From an uncultured beta proteobacterium (GTDB lineage: Bacteria; Pseudomonadota; Gammaproteobacteria; Burkholderiales; Burkholderiaceae): 17,363 bases of DNA. The stretch covers positions 1 through 17,363 of the forward strand of contig CAIMPQ010000134.1 in NCBI GenBank assembly GCA_903843315.1. The letters are read 5' to 3'. Positions 1 through 6,659 of the stretch are shown in pieces. Both the position numbers and the translations under genes were made by a program. Positions within the stretch are counted from its first letter, which is position 1; each line of letters starts with the position of its first letter. The notes below the pieces were generated by a model, which was not told the DNA's origin, searched no databases, and saw only the letters and a list, made by a program, of their open reading frames with translations.

Positions 1-78
1 ATCATAAAACTCACCAATTTATCCTATACCTTCGTGATTAATACGCGATGTATTAGCCTATGAATGAATGCTAGTTTT

Positions 79-92
79 TTGATCTAGATCAA
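79..92. promoter_or_regulatory. Exact FNR/ANR-type binding palindrome
   Basis: The 14 bases TTGATCTAGATCAA are a perfect palindrome and match the FNR consensus TTGAT-N4-ATCAA at every fixed position. No gene starts to the right, where only minus-strand genes and relics lie. To the left, on the minus strand, there is an ATG at 5-3 preceded by GGTGAG (15-10), so a gene probably leaves the window there. The site centre (85.5) lies 41.5 bases upstream of about position 44, with a weak -10-like TAATAC at 55-50. This is the geometry of class II FNR activation. Oxygen-responsive control of the off-window gene is inferred. Confidence 0.6.
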
Positions 93-121
93 AGAAGAGG
101 CGTCATTTGCTCTAAAAGAGC

Positions 122-158
122 GAGATTCGAACGTGCGACCTACGCCTTATAAGGGCGT
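122..158 (-). pseudogene. Decayed tRNA-like 3' half (Ile UAU-like)
   Basis: On the minus strand 158-142 forms an anticodon-arm shape: stem ACGCC/GGCGT with the seven-base loop CTTATAA, U at position 33, and an apparent anticodon UAU. It is followed by AGGTC, like a variable loop, and a T-loop TTCGAAT. The T stem no longer pairs well, no D arm is recognisable in front, and no CCA end follows. Next to it, 109-121 is a small palindrome (GCTCT-AAA-AGAGC). This is a relic or chance resemblance, not a working tRNA. Bacteria normally read AUA with a lysidine-modified CAU anticodon, so UAU would be uncommon. Confidence 0.4.
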
Positions 159-234
159 TATATTATTTCTTACAAGTGTCTCTTCATGGCCGTTTACTGA
201 CTGTGGCCCAATCCAACCCATATGAGACAGCTCT

Positions 235-278
235 AATGAAAAACCACCCAAAGCTTGTTGTGGTGTTTCTTAGCAGCC
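235..278 (-). repeat. Decayed second copy of the 904-949 terminator segment
   Basis: The ends of this segment match those of 904-949 closely: an AATGAAAAA-CCACCC block (235-249) and TGGTGTTTCTT (261-271). The middle differs, and the GGTGG arm that makes the hairpin at 910-931 is lost, so this copy should terminate poorly. The two copies lie in the same orientation on either side of the membrane-protein gene at 310-843. This suggests a local duplication, or an insertion next to an RNA-gene 3' end, followed by decay. Confidence 0.5.
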
Positions 279-309
279 TAGAATGGAATGGACCAAGCTC
301 GATGATGAT

Positions 310-843
310 TTATCCGTTTGAGTATTGGGGATTAAAAGTGAGAAATAAGGTAATGGCAATACCAGCTAAAAATAGCACTAAAGAAATGAAATTAATCACT
401 TTTTCCTTTTTAACTAAACACTCACTCCGTAGCAATCCAACGATAATCAATAAGATTGAAAGAACTGCCAAGATAGATAAGTTAATCAGCAATAGAGTTA
501 CATAATTCCAAAACCCTGTGGCTCCCGGCACTAAATCTTGGTGAACAATGTATTGCTCCTTAGCGGCACCAAAGACGCCCACAAAAAAAGCTCCAAGCCA
601 ATTAGCCCACAGAGATACATAAAGAGAAATAGAGGCAATCTTCTTTGAAAAAGGTGGCAAGGTTAATTGGGGCCACATCCAGGCAAATGCAAAAAATACT
701 AGGGCCTGAACAACGCCAATAACGTGAGCCTGTAACAGGCCGATTTGAGCAAGTGCGTATGGTGAGTAAAGGGGAGCCAATAACCCAAACATCAGCATCA
801 ATAGACCCGATATTAAAAAACTTCTATTAAATTGAAAATTCAT
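310..843 (-). CDS. Hydroxylaminobenzene mutase-like membrane protein
   Basis: A 177-residue integral membrane protein with about four hydrophobic segments. The pattern of a Leu/Gly-rich first helix, a QAH-IG stretch, a WPQLTLPP loop, a Ser-Leu-Trp-Ala-Asn-Trp helix (SLWANW) and an acidic-poor last pair of helices resembles the HabA/HabB hydroxylaminobenzene mutase family, which rearranges hydroxylaminobenzene to 2-aminophenol. Family proteins are usually somewhat shorter; the last hydrophobic segment here extends the C-terminus. The ATG at 843 is chosen over a TTG four codons upstream because GAGG lies six bases before it. Most members are annotated only by homology, so the substrate is unknown. 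The gene lies between two copies of a terminator-like segment, which hints that it was gained or moved locally. Confidence 0.6.
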   Translation of the reverse strand: MNFQFNRSFLISGLLMLMFGLLAPLYSPYALAQIGLLQAHVIGVVQALVFFAFAWMWPQLTLPPFSKKIASISLYVSLWANWLGAFFVGVFGAAKEQYIVHQDLVPGATGFWNYVTLLLINLSILAVLSILLIIVGLLRSECLVKKEKVINFISLVLFLAGIAITLFLTFNPQYSNG

Positions 844-903
844 TGTTAGCCTCAATTTTGAACGTTGAATTCTTTAATACTAGACTAAAGGCTTATTGAC
901 GCA

Positions 904-949
904 AATGAAAAAACCACCCGAAGGTGGTTTTGGTGTTTCTTGGTGGCCC
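904..949 (-). repeat. Intact copy of the duplicated terminator segment
   Basis: This is the better preserved partner of 235-278. It contains the working hairpin at 908-931 plus AAGAAACACC and the CCA end of the tRNA-like relic on its upstream side. By eye roughly 32 of 38 bases of the core agree with the left copy. Confidence 0.5.
908..931 (-). terminator. Rho-independent terminator with UUCG loop
   Basis: On the minus strand the stem AAAACCACC / GGTGGTTTT closes a TTCG tetraloop and runs on into a T tract (TTTTTT). This is a textbook intrinsic terminator. It lies downstream of both ybiT (stop at 1061) and the tRNA-like relic at 941-1010 and should end transcription from the right. The stem is A-rich before and T-rich after, so it may also act weakly in the plus direction. 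Confidence 0.85.
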
Positions 950-1010
950 GCACTGTAAACGAACCTCCGAAAGGGATTTCTATCCTCTACTCTACTGAAT
1001 GCTACAGGCC
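941..1010 (-). pseudogene. tRNA-like relic with intact acceptor stem and ACCA end (Phe-like)
   Basis: Read on the minus strand from 1010, GGCCTGT pairs with GCGGGCC at the other end to give a seven-pair acceptor stem with two G-U pairs, followed directly by ACCA (944-941). Inside, in tRNA order, are TAGC-ATTCAGT-AGAG, resembling a D arm; GGATAGAAATCC, resembling the tRNA-Phe anticodon arm (GATTGAAAATC) with one base missing; and GGTTCG, resembling the start of a T loop. The T stem does not pair and the total is only 66 bases before ACCA, so it is unlikely to be a translating tRNA. It is followed by a strong terminator and may still be transcribed as the tail of the ybiT message. Confidence 0.5.
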
Positions 1011-1060
1011 GATAGCGGCAATATGTAGCTATCCCAATAAAGAACAATAAACGGCTTAAC

Positions 1061-2668
1061 TTAGCCTGTAATGGCTTGGCTACGTAAATACTCTTCGTAA
1101 GTACCAGAGTAATCCACAACCGTTCCATCCATCTTCACTTCTAAGATGCGATTGGCCAAAGAAGATACAAACTCACGGTCATGGGATACGAAAATTAAGG
1201 TGCCATCGAATTTCTCAAGGGCAATCTGCAAACTCTCAATCGATTCCATATCCATGTGATTGGTTGGCTCATCCATTGCAAGTACATTGTATTTTTGTAG
1301 CATCAATTTGCCCCAAATCATTCTGCCTTTTTCGCCACCAGATAGAACTTTGACAGATTTACCAATGTCATCACCAGAGAAAAGTAAACGACCTAAAGTG
1401 CCGCGGATGACTTGATCATCATCTCCACTGTTGCGCCACCAATTCATCCAGTCCATGAGTAATTCGTCTTTAGCGAACATCTCCGTATTGTCTTGAGGCA
1501 TGACACCAACCTTAGCATTTTCAGCCCACTTCACATCACCGCTATCAACGGCAATACCCTCAAAACGTTTGCTAAGAATAGAATTCAGCAGAGTAGTTTT
1601 ACCAGCGCCATTTTGGCCAATGATGGCAATCTTTTCACCAGCACGAACACCGAGCTTGAAATTTTTAAAGATCGTACGATCAAAAGATTTAGTCAACCCA
1701 TTGCACTCTACTGCCATGTTGTGCAGTTTTTTCTCGGTATCAAAACGAATAAATGGGTTTTGACGTGAAGAAGGCTTTACTTCAACAATCTCAATCTTCT
1801 CTAATTGACGTTGACGTGATGTAGCTTGGCGCGCTTTAGAAGCATTCGCAGAGAAACGGGCCACGAAAGCCTGTAATTCAGCAATTTTTTCTTTGGCTTT
1901 AACATTTGAACTGAGTTGTTGGGTCCGCGCCTGTACGGATGCCAGCATATACGAGTCGTAGTTGCCTGGATAGACCTTTAAAGTTCCATAGTCCATATCG
2001 GCCATATGCGTACAGACTTCATTGAGGAAGTGGCGATCATGGGAGATGATGACGATGGTGCTCTTAATGTCATTCAGAATATCTTCGAGCCAATGAATCG
2101 AGTGAATATCCAAGTTATTGGTTGGCTCATCCAGAAGAAGGACGTCTGGATCTGAGAACAATGCTTGCGCTAGCAATACGCGCAACTTCCAGCCTGGCGC
2201 AACGTTACTCATCGGGCCATTGTGTTGCTCAATTGGAATACCGATACCTAATAACAACTCACCTGCTTTAGCTTCCGCGGTATAGCCGCCGTACTCAGCG
2301 TACTTCCCTTCCAGCTCAGCAGCCTTCATGTAATCTTCATCTGTAGCATCGGGATTAGCGTATATCGCATCACGCTCTGCAGCAGCTTTCCACATCTCTT
2401 CGTGACCCATCATCACCACATCTAGTACGCGTATATCTTCATAAGCAAATTGATCTTGGCGTAATTTACCCAAACGAACACCAGGATCTAGGCTGACGTT
2501 GCCGCTGGTTGGCTCGAGCTCGCCACCTAAAATTTTCATGAAGGTGGATTTACCGCAACCGTTTGCGCCAATGAGGCCATAACGATTGCCGCCGCCGAAC
2601 TTGACGGAAATGTTTTCAAACAGGGGTTTCGCCCCAAACTGCATGGTGATATTAGATGCGGACAACAC
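1061..2668 (-). CDS. ybiT: ABC-F family ATPase YbiT
   Basis: A 535-residue soluble protein with two ABC ATPase domains and no membrane segments. Domain 1 has Walker A GANGCGKST (residues 34-42), a degenerate signature replaced by VAPGW (about 156-160) and Walker B LLLDEPTNNLD (177-187). Domain 2 has Walker A GQNGAGKTT (351-359), signature LSGGEKGR (442-449) and DEPTNHMD (466-473). The linker carries the basic SRFSANASKARQATSR-type stretch. Length and sequence follow E. coli YbiT closely, including the N-terminal region up to TMQFG. ABC-F proteins act on the ribosome; YbiT is linked to relief of stalled or difficult translation. The start is a GTG at 2668, chosen by family alignment; the ribosome site is weak. 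It follows yhhQ by 97 bases. Confidence 0.93.
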   Translation of the reverse strand: MLSASNITMQFGAKPLFENISVKFGGGNRYGLIGANGCGKSTFMKILGGELEPTSGNVSLDPGVRLGKLRQDQFAYEDIRVLDVVMMGHEEMWKAAAERDAIYANPDATDEDYMKAAELEGKYAEYGGYTAEAKAGELLLGIGIPIEQHNGPMSNVAPGWKLRVLLAQALFSDPDVLLLDEPTNNLDIHSIHWLEDILNDIKSTIVIISHDRHFLNEVCTHMADMDYGTLKVYPGNYDSYMLASVQARTQQLSSNVKAKEKIAELQAFVARFSANASKARQATSRQRQLEKIEIVEVKPSSRQNPFIRFDTEKKLHNMAVECNGLTKSFDRTIFKNFKLGVRAGEKIAIIGQNGAGKTTLLNSILSKRFEGIAVDSGDVKWAENAKVGVMPQDNTEMFAKDELLMDWMNWWRNSGDDDQVIRGTLGRLLFSGDDIGKSVKVLSGGEKGRMIWGKLMLQKYNVLAMDEPTNHMDMESIESLQIALEKFDGTLIFVSHDREFVSSLANRILEVKMDGTVVDYSGTYEEYLRSQAITG

Positions 2669-2707
2669 GGATGGTTTCTAGCTTTCTGAAATTCAATTCA
2701 ACAGATA

Positions 2708-2743
2708 CCCCCTATTTGGGGGCAAAGACCGTTATTTTAACGG
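2708..2743 (-). terminator. Two tandem hairpins between yhhQ and ybiT
   Basis: CCGTTA-TTT-TAACGG (2729-2743) and CCCCC-TATTT-GGGGG (2708-2722) are two perfect short inverted repeats in the 97-base gap. In the minus direction the first is followed by TCTTTG, a weak T tract, and the second lies about 40 bases before the ybiT start. They may end the yhhQ message, shape the ybiT leader, or both. Neither has a strong U tail, so a terminator role is only plausible. Confidence 0.4.
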
Positions 2744-2765
2744 GTTCAGGATGCAAAGGTCTAAT

Positions 2766-3476
2766 TCAGACTTTGAGCCTAAATGGGGTGAAATTCGTAT
2801 GGATGTCGTAATAATCCTCATTTTCCTTGCGCTTCAGGAAATTGACGACCCAATACGTCAGGGGAGTAGCCAGAACTTCCCAGGAAGTCTTAAGGACATA
2901 CTGAGCTATAGCAACTTGAATTACCTCATGGGTTGACCAGATGCCATAGAAAGCCAACATATAAAAGAATGAGGAGTCGACCAACTCACCTACTGCGGTT
3001 GAGCCAATCGTGCGCATCCATAAATAACGCCCTTCTGTCCAAATTTTCATTTTGGCAAGTACATAGCCATTCGTGAGACTGCCACACCAAAAAGAAAACA
3101 TAGAGGCCAAAGCAATGCGCCAGGAGTTACCAAAAACCGTTTCTAGGCCATGTTGATAGTTTTCCATGTAAGCACCAGGAGCAACGGGCAAGGCAATCAC
3201 AATTTGCGCCATGATCGCTGCAAAGGCTAGTGCTGCGAAACCAACCCAGACCGCACGGCGATCATAGGCGTAGCCATAAACCTCAGTGAGAATGTCTCCA
3301 AAAAAGTAGGCGATAGGGAAAAACAAGATCCCACCGCCAAATGGCACCGTACCAAAGTAAGGTAGATCTACAACTGCTGCCTTACCCGCCCCAATAAAGT
3401 TTGAGCAAAGTAAGACCACTACAAAAGCCGTCAAAATCAGGTCATAGTAGCGATGGTGTCGTCTAGGTGAGTCCAT
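2766..3476 (-). CDS. yhhQ: Queuosine precursor transporter, YhhQ/VUT family
   Basis: A 236-residue multi-span inner-membrane protein with about six hydrophobic segments. The FGGGILFFPIAYFFGDILTE stretch, YGYAYDRRAVWVGF and the later TNGYVLAKMKIWTEGR-WMRTIGSTAVGELVDS region are typical of the COG1738/YhhQ family, which takes up 7-deazaguanine precursors (preQ0 or preQ1) for queuosine in tRNA. The ATG at 3476 is preferred because codons upstream of it run back to 3569 into the start region of the divergent gcdH and encode no family sequence; no clear ribosome site precedes it. The exact precursor imported cannot be told from sequence. Confidence 0.85.
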   Translation of the reverse strand: MDSPRRHHRYYDLILTAFVVVLLCSNFIGAGKAAVVDLPYFGTVPFGGGILFFPIAYFFGDILTEVYGYAYDRRAVWVGFAALAFAAIMAQIVIALPVAPGAYMENYQHGLETVFGNSWRIALASMFSFWCGSLTNGYVLAKMKIWTEGRYLWMRTIGSTAVGELVDSSFFYMLAFYGIWSTHEVIQVAIAQYVLKTSWEVLATPLTYWVVNFLKRKENEDYYDIHTNFTPFRLKV

Positions 3477-3516
3477 AAGCTTGGAAAAATGGATAATAGA
3501 AATAAGAATATCTGTA

Positions 3517-3536
3517 TTCCTGAATATTCGCAGGAA
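3517..3536. promoter_or_regulatory. Inverted repeat TTCCTG-N8-CAGGAA, candidate operator
   Basis: This perfect six-base dyad with an eight-base AT-rich spacer lies between the divergent yhhQ and gcdH starts, about 34-53 bases upstream of the likely gcdH start codon. Position and symmetry suit a dimeric repressor or activator. The regulator is unknown, and chance cannot be excluded for arms of six bases. Confidence 0.35.
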
Positions 3537-3569
3537 GCAGGCTAAACCAACGATAGGATGACCAAGCAA

Positions 3570-4748
3570 ATGAGCAAAGCCAATTTTAATTGGGCAGACC
3601 CCCTACTTCTTGATACACAGTTGTCTGAAGAGGAACGCATGATTCGGGATGCGGCGGCAGAATATGCTCAAGGCCGCCTGATGCCGCGCATTCTTGATGC
3701 ATTCCGCAACGAAACTTCTGATCCAGCAATCTTTCGTGAAATGGGTGAGCTTGGTCTGTTAGGCATCACCATCCCTGAGCAATATGGTGGCGCCAATTTG
3801 AACTATGTTTCATACGGACTCATTGCTCGTGAAATCGAACGGGTCGATTCTGGGTATCGCTCCATGATGAGCGTGCAATCCTCTTTGGTGATGGTGCCTA
3901 TTAATGAATTTGGTACTGAAGCGCAAAAACAAAAGTACTTACCTAAATTAGCCAGTGGCGAATGGATTGGTTGTTTTGGTCTAACTGAGCCCAACTATGG
4001 CTCTGACGCTGGTGGCATGATTACGCGTGCCAAGAAAGTTCCCGGTGGATTTTCTTTAACAGGATCCAAGATGTGGATCTCAAACTCCCCGATTGCGGAT
4101 GTCTTTGTGGTCTGGGCAAAGAATGATGAAGGCGTCATCCGCGGCTTCATTCTCGAAAAGGGTATGAAAGGCTTAAGTGCCCCCAAGATCAGTGGCAAGA
4201 TGGGCTTACGCGCTTCCATCACTGGTGAAATCGTCATGGATGAGGTGTTTGTACCTGCTGAAAACGAATTCCCTGAAGTCACTGGCCTCAAAGGCCCATT
4301 CACTTGCTTGAACTCTGCACGCTATGGTATTGCCTGGGGTGCACTTGGTGCAGCTGAATGGTGCTGGTATGCAGCCCGTCAATACACAATGGATCGTAAG
4401 CAGTTTGATAAACCTTTGGCTGCCAATCAATTAATTCAGAAAAAATTAGCAGACATGCAAACTGAAATCGCTCTTGGCTTGCAAGGTTGCTTGCGCTTAG
4501 GGCGCATGAAGGATGAAGGTATTGCTGCCCCAGAAATTACCTCCATCATGAAACGCAACTCCTGCGGCAAGTCTTTAGATATCGCACGGATGGCGCGAGA
4601 TATGCACGGCGGTAACGGGATCTCTGATGAATACGGCGTAATACGTCACTTGCTGAACTTAGAAGTAGTCAATACCTATGAAGGCACGCACGATATACAT
4701 GCACTGATTCTAGGTCGCGCGCAGACAGGTATACAGGCGTTTAGCTAG
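3570..4748 (+). CDS. gcdH: Glutaryl-CoA dehydrogenase
   Basis: An acyl-CoA dehydrogenase-fold flavoprotein that oxidises and decarboxylates glutaryl-CoA to crotonyl-CoA in lysine, hydroxylysine and tryptophan breakdown, passing electrons to ETF. The N-terminal FNWADPLLLD and SEEERM, the substrate-arginine segment GYRSMMSVQSSL, the flavin segment CFGLTEPNYGSD, and the catalytic glutamate in TYEGTHDIHALILGR are all characteristic of GcdH rather than of other acyl-CoA dehydrogenases. The frame opens at an ATG at 3558; the ATG at 3570 gives MSKANFNW, closer to family length (392 residues), with AGGA 11 bases upstream, so it is preferred slightly. It is the only plus-strand gene here. Its stop overlaps the 3' end of mnmH by eight bases, tail to tail. 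Confidence 0.93.
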   Translation: MSKANFNWADPLLLDTQLSEEERMIRDAAAEYAQGRLMPRILDAFRNETSDPAIFREMGELGLLGITIPEQYGGANLNYVSYGLIAREIERVDSGYRSMMSVQSSLVMVPINEFGTEAQKQKYLPKLASGEWIGCFGLTEPNYGSDAGGMITRAKKVPGGFSLTGSKMWISNSPIADVFVVWAKNDEGVIRGFILEKGMKGLSAPKISGKMGLRASITGEIVMDEVFVPAENEFPEVTGLKGPFTCLNSARYGIAWGALGAAEWCWYAARQYTMDRKQFDKPLAANQLIQKKLADMQTEIALGLQGCLRLGRMKDEGIAAPEITSIMKRNSCGKSLDIARMARDMHGGNGISDEYGVIRHLLNLEVVNTYEGTHDIHALILGRAQTGIQAFS

Positions 4749-5817
4749 TCTTTAGCTTGGCCACAATGCCCTTAGCTGCTTTGGTAAAGGCTTGATCACT
4801 ATCGCTTTCTAGTTGTACAAAATTCTCAAGTTTGTATTGGGGGAAATTTCGCACGATTGACGATTGATAGGATGGGTCATAGTGCTTCACTAACAGCTCT
4901 TCAACTAACTCTGGAAAGTTGCCTGCATCAATCGCTTCATTCCATTTACTCATTTGGACTTTTCCATAATGGGTAGTCAATAAGGCGAGCTTGCCCTTGA
5001 AACTATCGGTGTCTGTTAAGAAATGGTGGTACTCGCGAATTAACCAAGACACCCGTGTTGCCGTGCTTGATCTCAACTCAACACAGGATCCATTGCGGAT
5101 TTTTTCCATCAAGGTATCAGGCACATGTAGCCCTCCGACCTTTTTACTCTCAGACTCTACAAAGACAGGCTTGGAGGGGTCCAGTTTGCGTAAGGCATTC
5201 CACAAGGCAGTTTCAAATCCCTTTTGGGATGGCTGATCAATATTGGGCTCATTCCCTAGAACAGAGCCACGATGCACTGCTAAGCCCTCTAGATCCAGTA
5301 TCTGAGCCCCTAACTCACCAATCTCTTGCAACACTCTAGTTTTGCCACTTCCCGTCATGCCGCAGATTACCTGGAATGAGAAATCATTCGCCTCTTGCTC
5401 CAAGCCATCAATCACAGTGCGCCGAAAGCCTTGATAGCCCCCTTCTAATTGCATGGCCTTCCAACCGATGCGATTGAGAATGTGGGTAAATGCCCCACTA
5501 CGCTCACCACCACGCCAACAATAAATCAATGGGCGCCATTCACGCGGCATCTCGAGCAAATGATGTTCAAGGTGATTGGCAATATTGCGAGAGACTAATG
5601 CTGCGCCGAGTTTTTTGGCGGCAAAGGGAGAAACCTGTTTGTACAAAGTTCCTATCTCGACCCGCTCATCATTACTCAAAACGGGAAAATTAACGGCGTC
5701 AGGAATATGATCTAAGGCAAATTCCGCTGGTGATCTCACATCAATGACAAGGTCAAACTGATCTAATTTAGAAAGAAATTGATCCAGTTTTAAGATGTGC
5801 GGATTGCTGGGCTGCAT
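4741..5817 (-). CDS. mnmH: tRNA 2-selenouridine synthase
   Basis: A 358-residue two-domain protein. The N-terminal rhodanese domain has DVRSPAEF and the active-site loop YCWRGGERSG with Cys100; the C-terminal part is a P-loop domain with Walker A GMTGSGKT (153-160). This order, the length and the motifs match MnmH/SelU (YbbB), which replaces sulfur by selenium at the wobble 2-thiouridine of tRNA using selenophosphate, through a geranylated intermediate. It starts five bases after the thioesterase stop, so it is probably the last gene of the same transcript, and it overlaps gcdH tail to tail. Selenophosphate synthetase (SelD) is not in the window. A rhodanese enzyme at the end of a sulfur operon may be meaningful or coincidental. 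Confidence 0.92.
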   Translation of the reverse strand: MQPSNPHILKLDQFLSKLDQFDLVIDVRSPAEFALDHIPDAVNFPVLSNDERVEIGTLYKQVSPFAAKKLGAALVSRNIANHLEHHLLEMPREWRPLIYCWRGGERSGAFTHILNRIGWKAMQLEGGYQGFRRTVIDGLEQEANDFSFQVICGMTGSGKTRVLQEIGELGAQILDLEGLAVHRGSVLGNEPNIDQPSQKGFETALWNALRKLDPSKPVFVESESKKVGGLHVPDTLMEKIRNGSCVELRSSTATRVSWLIREYHHFLTDTDSFKGKLALLTTHYGKVQMSKWNEAIDAGNFPELVEELLVKHYDPSYQSSIVRNFPQYKLENFVQLESDSDQAFTKAAKGIVAKLKTS

Positions 5818-5822
5818 ACCGT

Positions 5823-6245
5823 TTACGCGCGCACCTTTTGTAATATATCCTCAGGCCAAGGCATAGACTGATTTGTGTTGATATCCACCCATACTAGAGT
5901 GGTACCACCTTCAGCAGCTAAGACATCTGGCTCGGTCTCTAGTGTCATGGTGTGGAATACATCCATGCTGGTTCTGCCAATAGTCCCAACAAAGGTTTTA
6001 AGAATAATGTCGCCTGGATAAGTGAGTTGCTTAAAGAAATTACAAAAGGCATTGATCATGATCACTGACTCACCCTCTGGAGCAACCTGATATCCCAGCG
6101 AACCAATCCAATCAACCCGTGCCTGCTCCATATACCGAAAGTAGACTGTGTTATTCACATGCCCATAGGCATCCATATCACCCCATCGAATCGGCATGAT
6201 CATTTCATGAACGAGCTTGAGCTCTTCTGGGATGGCGATACGCAT
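5823..6245 (-). CDS. Acyl-CoA thioesterase, YbgC/4HBT hot-dog family
   Basis: A 140-residue single hot-dog domain. The segment RWGDMDAYGHVNNTVYFRYM with the conserved DxD and GHVNN followed by an aromatic-rich helix ending in EQAR is the active-site helix of 4-hydroxybenzoyl-CoA-thioesterase-like enzymes. It should hydrolyse an acyl-CoA in the cytoplasm; the acyl group cannot be told. No strong ribosome site precedes the ATG at 6245. It lies 14 bases after the DUF442 gene and five before mnmH, so co-transcription is likely, but nothing links it directly to sulfur chemistry. Confidence 0.85.
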   Translation of the reverse strand: MRIAIPEELKLVHEMIMPIRWGDMDAYGHVNNTVYFRYMEQARVDWIGSLGYQVAPEGESVIMINAFCNFFKQLTYPGDIILKTFVGTIGRTSMDVFHTMTLETEPDVLAAEGGTTLVWVDINTNQSMPWPEDILQKVRA

Positions 6246-6259
6246 CTGACTAAATAGAG

Positions 6260-6604
6260 TTAACCAACCTGCAATGCAAGTTGATATAAATTGGTTGAGC
6301 GGGCCCCAGAACGGCAGAATGCCAAGATAGGTCCAGGCATCGTTTTTAAGAGGCGCGCCATTTCTTGAACCTGTGCTGGTGTGAAGGCGCCAGGAATTAC
6401 TGGTAGATAAACGTAATTGAGACCCAGTTTTTCTGCTTCCGCCTGAATAGATGCATTACTAGGTTGATCGGGTCCACCTTCGCCATCGGGGCGATTATTA
6501 ATGACGCTTTTATAGCCTTGCTTGGCAATTTCTGCCAAATGGCTGTGATCGATCTGACCAAGAGTACCGAACTGGGTGGTATGGCAAGTAATAGGAAGAC
6601 TCAT
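6260..6604 (-). CDS. TIGR01244/DUF442 rhodanese-like sulfurtransferase
   Basis: A 114-residue soluble protein with the dual-specificity-phosphatase-like fold of DUF442: GYKSVINNRPDGE near residues 30-42 and the active-site loop CRSGARS with Cys97. The six-residue loop CRSGAR fits sulfurtransferases better than phosphatases, which need an extra residue before the Arg. The same domain is fused to the persulfide dioxygenase Blh of bigR operons; here it stands alone. The ATG at 6604 has a good site, AGAGGG five bases before it. It lies 55 bases after the half-YeeE gene at 6660. Likely role: passing cytoplasmic persulfide sulfur delivered by the YeeE proteins. Confidence 0.82.
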   Translation of the reverse strand: MSLPITCHTTQFGTLGQIDHSHLAEIAKQGYKSVINNRPDGEGGPDQPSNASIQAEAEKLGLNYVYLPVIPGAFTPAQVQEMARLLKTMPGPILAFCRSGARSTNLYQLALQVG

Positions 6605-6659
6605 GAAACCCTCTACATGAAATAAATATGCGATAGGGTTGATTCTAAAGCAGGCTCAC

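Noticed and set aside
176..505. Plus-strand open frame of 109 codons at the left end
   Set aside because: It covers the tail of the better supported membrane-protein gene on the other strand and the relic repeat, has no ribosome site or family resemblance, and looks like an antisense shadow.
880..1128. Minus-strand open frame of 82 codons
   Set aside because: It runs through the ybiT end, the tRNA-like relic and the terminator; its composition reflects these elements, not a protein.
2751..2936. Plus-strand open frame of 61 codons over the yhhQ end
   Set aside because: Antisense to a conserved gene and without family features.
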